Shown: positions 38,493-48,600, counted from the stretch's first letter. The stretch: 64,000 nucleotides of DNA from Streptomyces broussonetiae (GCF_009796285.1 NZ_CP047020.1:3596001-3660000); one strand, 5' to 3'. Program-made: numbers and translations. The notes: generated from the letters alone by a model not told the origin.

Positions 38493-39308
38493 ATGCGACA
38501 GTCCCGGACAGCGGCGGGTGCGTCCTGCCTCGTGCTCGCAACAGCCCTTCTCACCGGGCTCACCGGGCCGGCGACGGCACAGGGGACACCCCGGACGGCG
38601 ACCGTGGGCTATGTGGCCCTCGGCGACTCCTACTCCTCCGGTGTCGGCGCCGGCGACTACCTCCCCGGCCGCACGGAGTGCAAGCGCAGCAGCCGGGCCT
38701 ACCCCGTGCTGTGGGCGGCGGCCCACCACGTGGAGTCCTTCGCCTTCCCCGCGTGCAACGGCGCCCGGACGAAGGATGTCCTCAGCGGCCAGCTCGACCC
38801 GCTCGGCCCGCCCACCAGGCTGGTCAGCCTGACCGTCGGCGGCAGCGACGCGGGCTTCAGCAGCGTCATGACGATCTGCGCGCTGGGCGGCACCTCCCGC
38901 TGTCTCGCGGCCGTCGACCGGGCGCGCGCCATCATGGACGACTCCCTCCCGCGCGACCTGGACCGGCTGTACTCGGCCATCAGGGACCGGGCTCCGGGCG
39001 CGCACGTCGTGGTGCTCGGCTATCCGCACCTGTACCACCTCAGGGGCACCTGCCGGACCGGCCTCGAGGACACCGCGCGCGCCGCCGTCGACAGCGCGGT
39101 GGACCACCTCGACACCGTGATCGCCAAGCGCTCGGCCGACCACGGGTTCACTTTCGCCGACGTCAGGTCCGCCTTCACCGGCCACGAGATCTGCTCCCCG
39201 AGCCCCTGGCTGCACAGCGTCGAACTGCTCAGGATCACCGAGTCGTACCACCCCACGGCACCGGGACAGTCCCGCGGCTACCTGCCGGCCCTCGACCGGG
39301 TCTCCTGA
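38493..39308 (+). CDS. Secreted SGNH-type lipase/esterase
   Basis: 271 residues. A Sec signal peptide covers about residues 1-30 (CLVLATALLTGLTGPATAQG). The GDSYSSG block around residue 44 carries the catalytic Ser, GGSDAGFS replaces the usual GGND block, and SYHPTAPGQ holds the catalytic His. Six Cys residues in the mature part could form the three disulfides of Streptomyces extracellular SGNH lipases. Substrate unknown; probably a lipid or acyl ester outside the cell. Confidence 0.9.
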   Translation: MRQSRTAAGASCLVLATALLTGLTGPATAQGTPRTATVGYVALGDSYSSGVGAGDYLPGRTECKRSSRAYPVLWAAAHHVESFAFPACNGARTKDVLSGQLDPLGPPTRLVSLTVGGSDAGFSSVMTICALGGTSRCLAAVDRARAIMDDSLPRDLDRLYSAIRDRAPGAHVVVLGYPHLYHLRGTCRTGLEDTARAAVDSAVDHLDTVIAKRSADHGFTFADVRSAFTGHEICSPSPWLHSVELLRITESYHPTAPGQSRGYLPALDRVS

Positions 39309-39321
39309 CCGCCAGAGGCGG

Positions 39322-40677
39322 CTACAGCTCGTCCGCCGCCTCTTCGAGGCCGTGAACGTCGCCGAGCAGCGGGCTCTGGAGAAGGCCGGGTTCGCCCGCG
39401 AGTGCGTACCGTGCGCCGTCGTCCTCCGGGACGGCCGATGGCGCCACGGCGTCGCCCGCAGCGTGCTGCGCCACGATCCGCCGCCCGCCCACGTGTGCGG
39501 CGTACACCTCGTCGAGCAGGGTCGCGTACGCCGCGATCATCCTCGTCCGGCTGAAGCGCTCGCGGCTCAGCTCCAGCGCGGGCTGGAGGTCCGTGCGGGA
39601 GGCGAGGGCGGCGGTCCAGGCCAGGGCGATCGCGGCCGGGTCCGGCGGGGTGACGAAGCCGAGGCCCTCGACGATCGACGCGCTGTCGCCGACGTCGGTC
39701 GTCACCGGGACCGCGCCGCACATCATGCCCTCGATCAGGCACAGCGGCGCGGCCTCCCCCGAGACGGAGGTCAGGGCGACGACGTCGGCACCGGCGTACA
39801 CGGCCGGCATGTCCTGTCGTACGCCGAGCAGGTGCACCCGGTCGGTGAGGGACGGCGCGTCCGCGAAGGCGTCGGCGAGGTCCGCGCGCAGCTCGGAGTT
39901 GCCCGGGGTCATCCCGGCGCCGCACAGCACCACGTGCCCGCCGCCCTCGCGGGCCAGCCAGGCGCGGGCGGCGGCGAGGAGGAGGGAGACGTTCTTCATC
40001 GCGGCGTACCGGGCCGCGAAGACGACCACCGGCGCGGCGGCCGGGATCCCGAGCGAGGCGCGGAAGGCCAGGCGCGCGGCCGGGTCCGGGCAGAAGCGCA
40101 GCAGGTCGACGCCGTTGGGAATGACGTGCAGCAGGTGGGCCGGGATGCCGGCGGCCTCGTAGGCGGCGCGGGTGGACTCGGCGCAGCACACGCACGCCAC
40201 CACCGTGCCGTCGGCGATGGCGGCCTTCAGCTCCTCCAGCGCGGGACCCTGGTTCTCCGGGTCGGAGCGGTGCAGGCAGACCACGACCGGGCGGCGCGGC
40301 AGCCCGCCCTGGTTGAGCAGGGCCAGCGGCTGCTCCTTCAGGGAGAGGATCACCTCGGCCCCGGCCATGGCCCGCGCCGTTTCGGCCAGCTCGGGCCCGC
40401 TGAAAACGTTCGCCGCCAGGGAGCCGTCGACCAGCCCGGCGCTGCGCCCGAGCGAGGTGACGCCGACCCCGGACGCCGTCAGCGCCCGGTAGCAGGCGTC
40501 GTCCTCCATGCGCTGCCGGGTGGCCTCGCGCCGGACCTCGCCATGGATGCTGAGCACCTGGTGGGACTGGCCGCCCTCGGCCAGCCCCAGTACGACGTCG
40601 CTGTGCACGATCCGGGCCCCTCCGGAGAAGAAACCCTCGTAGACCGACAGCACACGCAGTCCGTGCGAAGCGCGCAC
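39322..40677 (-). CDS. Glycosyltransferase, GT4 family
   Basis: 451 residues with the GT-B fold. N-terminal acceptor domain (1-185), then donor domain with HVIPNGVDL, VVVFAARYAAMKN and the EX7E-like stretch EAAPLCLIEGMMCGAVPV. A Cys-rich CVCCAEST is unusual at about 160. GTG start at 40677. The C-terminal 60 residues are not conserved-looking. It may glycosylate a cell-surface polymer or lipid; no neighbouring pathway genes define the acceptor. Confidence 0.88.
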   Translation of the reverse strand: MRASHGLRVLSVYEGFFSGGARIVHSDVVLGLAEGGQSHQVLSIHGEVRREATRQRMEDDACYRALTASGVGVTSLGRSAGLVDGSLAANVFSGPELAETARAMAGAEVILSLKEQPLALLNQGGLPRRPVVVCLHRSDPENQGPALEELKAAIADGTVVACVCCAESTRAAYEAAGIPAHLLHVIPNGVDLLRFCPDPAARLAFRASLGIPAAAPVVVFAARYAAMKNVSLLLAAARAWLAREGGGHVVLCGAGMTPGNSELRADLADAFADAPSLTDRVHLLGVRQDMPAVYAGADVVALTSVSGEAAPLCLIEGMMCGAVPVTTDVGDSASIVEGLGFVTPPDPAAIALAWTAALASRTDLQPALELSRERFSRTRMIAAYATLLDEVYAAHVGGRRIVAQHAAGDAVAPSAVPEDDGARYALAGEPGLLQSPLLGDVHGLEEAADEL

Positions 40678-40804
40678 ACGACCACCCGCCTTGCATAAAT
40701 GATCGAGAAGATCGAGCCATCCCCGTGAAGAGCGGGTTAGCCGATATGAGGCGGTACGAACATTGCATCCGCGTTAACACGGAACGACGTGAATGAAACG
40801 TTGG

Positions 40805-41932
40805 CTAACAGAATTCCCCTTCGAGGACCGGCGCCGTCTCCCCGCTCCAGTCACCGTTGAAATTGACGGCCACGGAGTGCCGGCCGTCCTGCGTCGTCGC
40901 CGCCTCGGACGCCGAGCCGTGAATGCCACCGGTGTGACCCCAGACGTGAACGCCGCAGGTCAGCCTGGTGTCCATCAGGCCGAGGCCGTAGCGGACGTTG
41001 GGTGCGATCCGGGTGTCGACCGTGGTCTTCATTTCCTTCAGCTGCCTCGGCGGAAGGAGCTTTCCGCCGAGCAGGGCGCTGTAGAAACGGTCCAGGTCGG
41101 CGGAGTCCGAGATCATCTCGCCCGCCGAGGAGGCGAAGGACGGGTTGAGCGTCGTCACGTCGTACGTGGGACCGTCCGGATCCGTGAATTTCGAGTACGC
41201 CCGGCTGCTCGGCCACGGGAGAGCGACCTTCGTGCCCGGCACCGAGGTCGCCGTCAGACGCAGCCGTCCGATGATGCGGCGCTCGATCTCGGCGGCATAG
41301 GGCCGGCCGGTCACCTTCTCGATCACCATTCCGGCGAGTACGTAATTGGTGTTGGAGTAGTTCCAGGAGGTGCCCGGCGCGAAGTCGGGCTTGTGCCGCA
41401 TCGCGATCGCCACCAGGTCGCGCGCGCCGACGGTGTCGTAGCGGTGCTCGAGGAATCCGGCCTCGGTGAAGTACGTGCGCTGGAAGTCGGCGTCGGCGAG
41501 GTAGTCGTGGATGCCGCTGGTGTGGTTCAGCAGCCGGCGGACGGTGATGCGCCGGCCGTCGTTGCCGTTTCCGTGGACGACGCCCGGCAGCCACCGCTCC
41601 ACCGTGTCGTCCAGGGAGATCCGGTGCTCCGCCTCCAGCTGGAGCAGGACGGTGGCGACGAAGGTCTTGGTGATGCTGGCGATGCGGTAGCGGTCGGCCG
41701 TCGAACGCGGCCTGCCCGTGCGCAGGTCGCCCACGCCCGCCGTGGTGGACCAGGCGCCGTGGGTGTCCTCGGCGGTGGCGGTGACGCCCGGCACGCCGGC
41801 CGCGACCGCCGCCTCGACGGCCCTGCGGGTCGCAAGGTGCCCGCCACCCTGCGCAGCCGATGCGGCCGGTGCCGCGAGGGCCGCCGAGACGAGCAGGGCG
41901 GTGGCGCCCACCAGAGTCGTACGTACACGCAT
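40805..41932 (-). CDS. Secreted serine hydrolase, class C beta-lactamase / DD-peptidase family
   Basis: 375 residues. A signal peptide of about 27 residues ends ASA. Catalytic motifs: Ser86-x-x-Lys89 (SITK), YSN (in SWNYSNTNYVLAG) and HTG (VWGHTGGIHG). The order fits Streptomyces R61-like DD-carboxypeptidases and related esterases. ATG 41932 is chosen over TTG 41944 because GGGGGAAG lies just upstream. It is in line with the glycosyltransferase but 127 bases away. Confidence 0.9.
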   Translation of the reverse strand: MRVRTTLVGATALLVSAALAAPAASAAQGGGHLATRRAVEAAVAAGVPGVTATAEDTHGAWSTTAGVGDLRTGRPRSTADRYRIASITKTFVATVLLQLEAEHRISLDDTVERWLPGVVHGNGNDGRRITVRRLLNHTSGIHDYLADADFQRTYFTEAGFLEHRYDTVGARDLVAIAMRHKPDFAPGTSWNYSNTNYVLAGMVIEKVTGRPYAAEIERRIIGRLRLTATSVPGTKVALPWPSSRAYSKFTDPDGPTYDVTTLNPSFASSAGEMISDSADLDRFYSALLGGKLLPPRQLKEMKTTVDTRIAPNVRYGLGLMDTRLTCGVHVWGHTGGIHGSASEAATTQDGRHSVAVNFNGDWSGETAPVLEGEFC

Positions 41933-42027
41933 GTCTTCCCCCAACCTGTGGTCAATGGTGCGGTCGGGGGAAGAAACCGATGCCGGATACGCGAAGGTTG
42001 CCTATCGATACGCCGGTTGGGTGACTC

Positions 42028-43779
42028 TCAGCCCTTCTTCAGTACCAGCTCCGTGTTCCGGTCCCCCGCGCCGCCCTGCAGGGTCTTGCTGGCGCCGGGC
42101 GCGTTGTAGGCCAGCTCGCGGTACAGAGCGGCGAGGCCGGTCTGGGAGAGGTCGGCGAAGTCGGTGCGGTGCGGTGCGGCGGACTCGATCAGCGTGGTGA
42201 ACAGGGAGAGCGTGCCGTCCTTGTTGTCGACCAGCTCGATGATCCGGGCGAGGTGGGGGTAGTCGATGTGCGAGGCCGTGGAGATCTCCCAGAAGGAGCG
42301 GCCGGCGGGGCCCTGGTGCGGGGTGACGACGTTCTCGTGGATGTGGCCGTTCACCCAGGCCAGCACGTTGGCGTGGGCGGACAGGACCGAGAGCACCTCG
42401 GCGCCGTTGTGCCGCTTCTCGCCGGGGCGGGCCGGGTCGGGGCGGGTGTTGCCCATCGTGGTGCTGGTGTGGTGGCTGAAGACGACCGCGTAGGAGCCCT
42501 TGTTGTCCTTGAGTGTCTTGTCCAGCCAGTTCAGCTGAGCGGTGCCGACGGAGCCCACGGAGTCGCCGCCGGGGTCGGTGGTGTCGAGGCTGATGCCGAT
42601 GACGTCGTCGGAGATGCGGAAGGTGTAGTACTGGGTGCCCGCGTCCAGGTTCGCCGAGGAGTAGCCGTGCCCGACCGGGCCGAGGCCCTGGTGGGCGGGG
42701 TCGAGGTGGGCCTTGAGGTAGTCCGCGGGCGTGTACGGGGCCCGCTTCTCGTCCGGGGTGACCGAGTGCATCGAACGGGCGTGGGCCTTGAGGAAGTCCC
42801 GGTAGCCGGCGCCCCTCGGGTCCTTGGCCGAGCTGATGGCCTCCTGGAGCTTCCTGGCGTCGGCGGCGGAGACGCTGATCAGCTTCTTGCCGCTGACGGC
42901 GGCCTCGGCGAGGTAGGGGTCGCCGTGGGAGCCGAAGCAGCCCATCGGGAGGGCGTCGTGGTTGCCGACGGTGGAGTACCAGGGCACGTTGAGGCCCGGG
43001 CTGCGCACCTCGCGGATCGCGGCGGCCAGGAAGCCCTTGAGGTGCGGGAAGCCGAGCGCCTTGTCGTTGTCCCGGGTGGTGGAGTCGGGCTGCCAGTACA
43101 GCTTCAGGCCGCTGTTCTGCACGCCCTCGTAGTGCCCGGGGTCACCGGTGTTGGGAGTGATGCGGCCACCGCTCATCACCTTCATGAACCAATCCAGTTC
43201 GGAGTGGGCGTTGTTGTCGGTGTTGTCGCCGGTGGTCATGACGAAGTGCAGCGGGGCGCCGGTGACGGGAGCGCCCTTGAGCGCGTTGACCCGCTCGACG
43301 AGGGAGATGGCGCCGGGCACGGTGAGCGCCTCGTGCGGACGCCAGGCGTGCGGGGCGTTGGAGCGCAGGTACTCCAGCCGCAGCGGGTGCTGGACGTCCT
43401 GCAGGTGCAGGTCGGTGAACTGCACGAACGCGGCGAGTGTCGTACGGCGGCTCGCGCGGCCGGACTTGGGCGCGGCCAGCTCGCTGCGCACCACGCGCTT
43501 CCAGCCCGGGCCGTCGCCGAGGCGGCAGTAGCCGGAGCTGTTCTGCGGGGCGGCGACGGAGGCGAGGGTGGTGCCCTTGGTGTACGGGGCGAGCGGGCCG
43601 GCAGCGGAGGCCTGCCCGGAATCGGCGACGGGCGCCTGGGCGTCGGTGGCGGCCTCGCTGTCGGTGGGACGCAGGGCGTAGCCGATGCCCGCGGAGAGCG
43701 AGACCGCTCCGGCGGCGGCGAGGACGGTACGGCGGTTGACCCCCAGAGCGGAGGTGGCGACAGAGCGTATGCGCGACAT
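42028..43779 (-). CDS. Tat-exported metallophosphoesterase (TIGR03767 type)
   Basis: 583 residues. Tat signal NRRTVLAAAGAVSL (about 14-27) with Ala-rich cleavage region. Metal-binding motifs of calcineurin-like enzymes: FTDLHLQD, TTGDNTDN, GNHD and GHIHEN. The size and arrangement match the actinobacterial TIGR03767 phosphoesterase group. Probably a phosphate-scavenging or signalling phosphatase outside the membrane. ATG 43779 behind GGGGGAG; the frame upstream is not conserved-looking. Confidence 0.88.
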   Translation of the reverse strand: MSRIRSVATSALGVNRRTVLAAAGAVSLSAGIGYALRPTDSEAATDAQAPVADSGQASAAGPLAPYTKGTTLASVAAPQNSSGYCRLGDGPGWKRVVRSELAAPKSGRASRRTTLAAFVQFTDLHLQDVQHPLRLEYLRSNAPHAWRPHEALTVPGAISLVERVNALKGAPVTGAPLHFVMTTGDNTDNNAHSELDWFMKVMSGGRITPNTGDPGHYEGVQNSGLKLYWQPDSTTRDNDKALGFPHLKGFLAAAIREVRSPGLNVPWYSTVGNHDALPMGCFGSHGDPYLAEAAVSGKKLISVSAADARKLQEAISSAKDPRGAGYRDFLKAHARSMHSVTPDEKRAPYTPADYLKAHLDPAHQGLGPVGHGYSSANLDAGTQYYTFRISDDVIGISLDTTDPGGDSVGSVGTAQLNWLDKTLKDNKGSYAVVFSHHTSTTMGNTRPDPARPGEKRHNGAEVLSVLSAHANVLAWVNGHIHENVVTPHQGPAGRSFWEISTASHIDYPHLARIIELVDNKDGTLSLFTTLIESAAPHRTDFADLSQTGLAALYRELAYNAPGASKTLQGGAGDRNTELVLKKG

Positions 43780-44004
43780 GGCGCGATCTCCCCGGGTGCG
43801 AACGCGTCGGCAGTGGTCGCGGGTCGTCGCCGTGGCGAACGGCCCGCTCGCTCTGGATGCTTGGCACCGGGAATGACCTGCGCGTGAACGCGGCAGCAAC
43901 GCGCAGCGCCGATCACCGTACGTGGATCACGGGGCGGGAGCGCCGCCATGAAGTGGATCGCGGGCGGACGGGACCCGGTCACTCCTCGTTCATCTGCCGG
44001 GGTA

Positions 44005-44457
44005 TCAGGCGGGTGTCGGACGGCCGTCCACGGGCCGCTCGCGCCACAGCCGCAGCGCCGTGTCGACGAGCGGCACCCGGACCAGGGCGGGCACCACGTC
44101 CAGCGGCTGCCAGGCGGCGAAGTCGGTGGATCCGCCGACCTCGTAGCGCAGTTCGCCGTCGACGACCTCCCCCTCGTAGACGATCCGCAGCGCCTGCAGG
44201 TCCGTGTGCCGGCCGACGCGCGGGTGGTTGACCAGCCGGAGGGAGTCGACGCCGAGGAGACCGGTCACCCGGATCCGGTAGCCGGTCTCCTCGGTGACCT
44301 CGCGGCGGACGGTGTCGTAGGGATCCTCGCCGTGCTCCATGCCGCCGCCCGGCAGCACCCACTCGGGAACGCCGCCGGGGCCCGGGGAGCGGGCCAGCAG
44401 GATCTGTTCCTCGCGGACGCAGACGGCGTAGGCCGCTACCCTCAAGTGCTCTCGCAT
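44005..44457 (-). CDS. NUDIX hydrolase
   Basis: 150 residues. The complete Nudix box occupies residues 37-59: GGGMEHGEDPYDTV followed by RREVTEETG. It hydrolyses nucleoside diphosphates linked to another moiety; the substrate cannot be read off. Nine bases downstream of the PNPOx gene, same strand, so likely in the same operon with the VOC gene. Confidence 0.92.
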   Translation of the reverse strand: MREHLRVAAYAVCVREEQILLARSPGPGGVPEWVLPGGGMEHGEDPYDTVRREVTEETGYRIRVTGLLGVDSLRLVNHPRVGRHTDLQALRIVYEGEVVDGELRYEVGGSTDFAAWQPLDVVPALVRVPLVDTALRLWRERPVDGRPTPA

Positions 44458-44466
44458 GCCCCGAAG

Positions 44467-45348
44467 TTAGCTGCCGGGATTGGCCGGTGAGTACTCCGGA
44501 GCGGACCAGCGCAGGGGCACTGCAGCCGGGGTCGAGCGGGCCTCGAGGAGGGTGAAGCGGACGCTGCGGACGCCGTCGGCGGCGAACTCGGTGTGCGCCT
44601 CGCCGGTGAGCTGAAGGGTGTCGCCGCTCTCCCAGTCGAGCAGGAGCAGCCCGGCGCGCGGGTCGGTGCGCAGGTTGCCGAGCGTGCGGAACATGGCGTT
44701 GCCGGGGTAGTCGGGCCAGGTCAGCTCGCGCGGTGACGTGACCTTCACAAAACCGGGGTTGCCGCCGCGGTGGCTCGCGTCGGCGCCCGCGCCGTGCACG
44801 GTGGCGAGGAAGAAGGTGTCGGCGGACCGGATGAACTCCTGTTCCACCGGGCCGAGTCCGGTGAGCCGACGGGGGCTGCCGGGCGTCCGGTCGGCGGACG
44901 TCGCGTACGACTGCCTGCGCTGGATGTACCTGGGGCAGTTGGAGAACACCTGGTCCGCCTGTACGGCGAAGCCTCGTGCCGTGGGCCGCAGCCGGCCGTT
45001 GAGGCGCATACGACGGCGGGTGCGGGGGTCCAGGGCGATGGTGCCCAGGTGGGTGCCGGGGGTTTTCAGGGCCGCGGTGAGCGGATCGGCCGGCCCGGCG
45101 TCCGTGGTGACCGACATCTGCCGGGGGCCCGTGGCCCGGACGAAGCCGGGCGTGCCCGTGAGGGCCGAAGCCCACACCCTCCTCGTCCCCGGGTCCGCCG
45201 CGCCCACGACCAGCAGGGGCTGCAGCTCGAGGAAGGCCGCCGCGACCGGCTTGATGTCCTGGCCCAGGGAGCGGCCCACGTGCTCGGCGCGCTCGCGTAC
45301 GCCCACCAGCTCCTGCACGGCGAGCGAGCCCGCGTGATAGCTACCCAT
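44467..45348 (-). CDS. Pyridoxamine 5'-phosphate oxidase-like flavoprotein
   Basis: 293 residues, with two PNPOx/FMN-binding split-barrel units (about 35-115 and 165-285). LEQEFIRSADTFFLATVHG-like GPVEQEFIRSADTFFLA and GFVKV/PGNAMFRTLGNL are family features. A conserved CPRYIQRR lies between the units. Start ATG 45348, two bases from the VOC stop. Probably an F420- or flavin-dependent reductase-type protein; function open. Confidence 0.82.
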   Translation of the reverse strand: MGSYHAGSLAVQELVGVRERAEHVGRSLGQDIKPVAAAFLELQPLLVVGAADPGTRRVWASALTGTPGFVRATGPRQMSVTTDAGPADPLTAALKTPGTHLGTIALDPRTRRRMRLNGRLRPTARGFAVQADQVFSNCPRYIQRRQSYATSADRTPGSPRRLTGLGPVEQEFIRSADTFFLATVHGAGADASHRGGNPGFVKVTSPRELTWPDYPGNAMFRTLGNLRTDPRAGLLLLDWESGDTLQLTGEAHTEFAADGVRSVRFTLLEARSTPAAVPLRWSAPEYSPANPGS

Positions 45349-45350
45349 GG

Positions 45351-45797
45351 CTAGAAGAAGCCGCAGGTCGGGGCGGAGTCGTGCGGGGCGGGGGCGCCGT
45401 CGGGGCCGAGCGGGGCCGAGATCTCCAGGCGGATGCCGTCCGGGTCGTGGAAGAAGATCCCGCCCGAGGTGCCGCCCTCCCGGTGTGCCACCACGCCCTC
45501 GTGGGCGAACTGCGCGCCGTGGTCGCGCAGCACGGCCTCGTACTCCCGGACCCGTTCGACCGAGTCCACGGCGAAGGCGAGGTGGTGCAGTCCGGGCCTG
45601 CCGCTGTCGTACGCCCCCTCGGCCTGCTGCCAGAGGGTGACGAGCGGGGCGCCGTCGCTCTCGCCCAGCATGGCCCAGCGCTGGTCGCCCTCCTTGCCCT
45701 CGACGAGCACGGCGAAGCCGAGGACGTCCCGGTAGAAGGCGAGTGAGCGGTCGAGGTCGGTGACGTTCAGGCCGGTGTGCGCGATACGTGGGGGCAT
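45351..45797 (-). CDS. VOC-family (glyoxalase/bleomycin resistance) protein
   Basis: 148 residues, two beta-alpha-beta-beta-beta units. Metal-ligand candidates are His7 (RIAHTGLNVTDLDRS), Glu in GLHHLAFAVDSVER region and Glu in IRLEISAP. SLAFYRDVLGF is typical. First gene of the leftward run VOC-PNPOx-NUDIX and divergent from the CGNR regulator. Could be a glyoxalase-type detoxifier or resistance protein. Confidence 0.9.
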   Translation of the reverse strand: MPPRIAHTGLNVTDLDRSLAFYRDVLGFAVLVEGKEGDQRWAMLGESDGAPLVTLWQQAEGAYDSGRPGLHHLAFAVDSVERVREYEAVLRDHGAQFAHEGVVAHREGGTSGGIFFHDPDGIRLEISAPLGPDGAPAPHDSAPTCGFF

Positions 45798-45818
45798 GGC
45801 ACTTCCCTTCGAGCTGCT

Positions 45819-45846
45819 TAACCGTTGTCTTCAAAGTAGACGGTTA
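45819..45846. promoter_or_regulatory. Candidate operator between VOC and CGNR genes
   Basis: TAACCGT (45819-45825) and ACGGTTA (45840-45846) form a perfect 7-bp inverted repeat with a 14-base spacer, 21 bp centre to centre. A partial third copy GGTTAGAC sits at 45882-45889. The array lies in the 107-bp divergent gap, so the CGNR protein is the prime candidate to bind. Confidence 0.5.
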
Positions 45847-45904
45847 GTTCCGCGAGGTCAACCGGTCACGTACCCTTGAGGGGTTAGACGACAAGGAGAA
45901 CCGG

Positions 45905-46447
45905 ATGTCCGCCGCCCGCGATCCCCGCCCGCTCACCGGCGAGCCCCTCGCCCTCGACCTGCTGAACACCCGCTGGAACCAGGAGGGCGTGACGCGGGAC
46001 CTGCTCGACGACACCGAGGGGCTGGCGGTGTGGCTGGAGAGCAACGGGCTCACCGGACGGCACCGGGCCGACGAGGCCGCACTGCGCCATCTGCGCGAGG
46101 CCCGGGAGGCGCTCGCCGCCGCCGTGCACGGGTCACCGCGGCAGGCGGCGCCCCTCGTGGACGCCGTGCTCGCCCACGGCCGCATCCGGGCCCGGCTGAC
46201 CGCGGACGGACCCGCCGAGGAGCCCGAGTTCGCCGACCCGGACCGGGGTCCGGCCTGGCTCGCCGCCCGGAGCTACCTTCAGCTGCTGGAGCGCGCGCCG
46301 GAGCGGATCCGCAGCTGCGCCGGCGGCGGCTGCATCCTGCACTTCTTCGACACGTCCCGCAACGGCACCCGCCGCTGGTGCTCGATGGCCTCGTGCGGCA
46401 ACCGGGCGAAGGCGTCCCGGCATTACGCACGCTCGAAGAAGAGCTGA
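45905..46447 (+). CDS. CGNR zinc-finger regulator (ABATE domain)
   Basis: 180 residues. The N-terminal ABATE domain (LALDLLNTRW onward) is a presumed stress- or ligand-sensing unit. The C-terminal zinc finger reads CAGGGCILHFFDTS, then RRWCSMASCGNRAKASRH, including the CGNR motif, and binds DNA. ATG 45905 follows AAGGAG by about seven bases. Divergent from the VOC operon, which it likely controls. Confidence 0.92.
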   Translation: MSAARDPRPLTGEPLALDLLNTRWNQEGVTRDLLDDTEGLAVWLESNGLTGRHRADEAALRHLREAREALAAAVHGSPRQAAPLVDAVLAHGRIRARLTADGPAEEPEFADPDRGPAWLAARSYLQLLERAPERIRSCAGGGCILHFFDTSRNGTRRWCSMASCGNRAKASRHYARSKKS

Positions 46448-46600
46448 CCGAATTCCCCACGTCTGGGCCGGTTCTCCGTCAAGCCCATAGCGGATTTTCC
46501 CCATACCTCCATTGCGATTCGGTCAACAGTACCCAAAATTCGACCCCTTGGGTAAAGCTGAGCGCTCTCATTCGCTCGTTCCTTGACCCGAGGGATGCCG

Positions 46601-48600
46601 ATGACCCATATATCCGAGCGCACTTCTCTGCCCGACCCCAGACCCGGTCCCAGACGTCCGGCCCGTGTGGCCGTGGCCGCCGGTGTGGTGGCCGCCCTCT
46701 GCGTGGCCGGGCCGGTACCCCTGGCCCTCGCCGCGGACAACACGCCCGCTCCGGCCACCCACCCCGCCGTCAAGTCCGCCCAGGACGAGCTCGGTTCGGA
46801 CGACGCCCGCCTGCTCGCCGAGGCCGAGGCCGACGGCGCCAAGAACGTCACGATGATGATCGCGACGGCTCCGGGACAGACCGAGCAGGTCACCGAGGAG
46901 CTGGACGCGGTCAAGGGCGGCTCGGTGGGCCGCACCTACGACAGGCTCGGTTACGTTCGCACCACCGTGCCGACGGCGCGGGCGCAGTCGGCCATCGCCG
47001 CCGCGGCCAGGCTCTCCTCGGTGCACGCCATCGACCTCAGGCGGGAGATCCCGCTGGACGACCCGATGCCGGGCGCCGCCAAGTCCCCTGCGGACAAGGC
47101 GACGTACCCCGCTCCGGGCAGGAACACCCCGGCCGAGAACCCGTACAACCCGTCCTTCGAGACGGGTGCCGTCGACTTCGTCAAGGACCACCCGAAGGCG
47201 GACGACCGCGGCATCACCATCGGCATCCTCGACTCCGGCGTCGACCTCGGCCACCCGGCGCTGCAGAGGACCACCACCGGCGAGCGGAAGATCGTCGACT
47301 GGGTGACCTCGACCGACCCCGTCGTGGACGGCGACGCGACCTGGCGTCCGATGGTCACCGCCGTCTCCGGGCCGGGCTTCTCCTACGGCGGCGCGACCTG
47401 GACGGCGCCTTCCGGCTCGTACGAGATCAGCACCACTTCGAGAACAACGCCGGCGGCACCTTCCGCGTCCTCGGCGACGACGTCGTGCGGCTCCCGCTGA
47501 ACCGGCCGGTGACGGTAAAGGTCCAGGCGGCCCCGAGGTCGGCGGGCGTCAAGAGCGCGATCCTCGAGGTCGACGACCCGAGGACGGTGGGGATCGACCG
47601 CCAGATCCTGACGACGGTCGTGGTCTCGACCCCCGTCGGCCACACCTACTCGGTGACGGGTTAGGTGCAGCGCAACAGCACGCAGTCGTACTTCGTGACC
47701 GTGCCCGAGGGCGCGAAGTCGCTCCAGGTCGCGATCGGCGGGCTGAAGGACAACAGCCAGACCCGGTTCATCGCCATCCACCCCTACGGCGTCCCGGTCG
47801 ACAACACCGGTACCCCGTACTGCTACCCCAACTACCTGGACGGCAACGGCTGCAGGCCCGACGTGCGGGCGTACGCCGACCCGCAGCCGGGCGTCTGGGA
47901 GGTGGAGGTGGAGTCCCGCCGTACGTCCCCGCTGCTGGACAACCCCTACACCCTGGACGTCTCCGTCCTCGGCGTGGCCTTCGACCCGCAGACCGTGACC
48001 GTGCCCGAGGCCAGGGCGGGCACCGCGACCCCCGTCTCCTGGAAGGTCACCAACAACTACGCGGCCCTGGACGGCAGGCTGACCGGCGGCCCGCTCGGCT
48101 CCGCCAGGACGGCCCGCCCGTCCGTCAAGGTGGGCGAGAGGCAGACCAGCACGGTGACGGTCCCGGCCGGCGCCACCTCGCTCGACGTCGCCATCGGGGG
48201 CGTCTCGGACACGGCCGCCGACCTCGACCTGACGGTGTACGACGCGAGCGGCAAGCAGGTCGCCCAGTCCGCGGACGGCGACTCGGAGGAGGCGGTCTCC
48301 ATCCCGTCCCCGGCCGCCGGCACCTACACCATCGAGGTCGTGGGCTACTCGGTGCCGTCCGGCACCACCGCCTACGACTACCGGGACGTGTTCTTCTCCC
48401 CGTCCCTCGGCACGGTCTCGGTGGACGGCTCGGCCCCGGTCGCGCTCGGCACCGGCGACTCGGACACGGTCACCGGCCAGGTCACGGCCGCCGCCCAGGC
48501 ACCGGCGGGCCGTGAGTTCTTCGGCCGGGTCCAGCTGGTGAACGCGCGCGGCACGGTCGCGGGCACCGGCAGCGTGAGGATCGGCACGGTCACGCCGTAA
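46601..48600 (+). pseudogene. Broken secreted subtilase (S8) gene
   Basis: A signal peptide and propeptide are followed by the Asp motif GITIGILDSGVDLGHP in frame 2 up to about 47415 (GGATWTAPSGSYEIS). From there the homologous reading continues in frame 1 (HHFENNAGGTFRVLG), directly in the C-terminal beta-rich region. The catalytic His and Ser segments are missing, so over 1 kb appears deleted with a frameshift. An in-frame TAG at 47662-47664 then interrupts; reading resumes VQRNSTQSYFVTVPEG to the natural stop at 48598. Intact relatives are about 1,100 residues. Confidence 0.85.
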
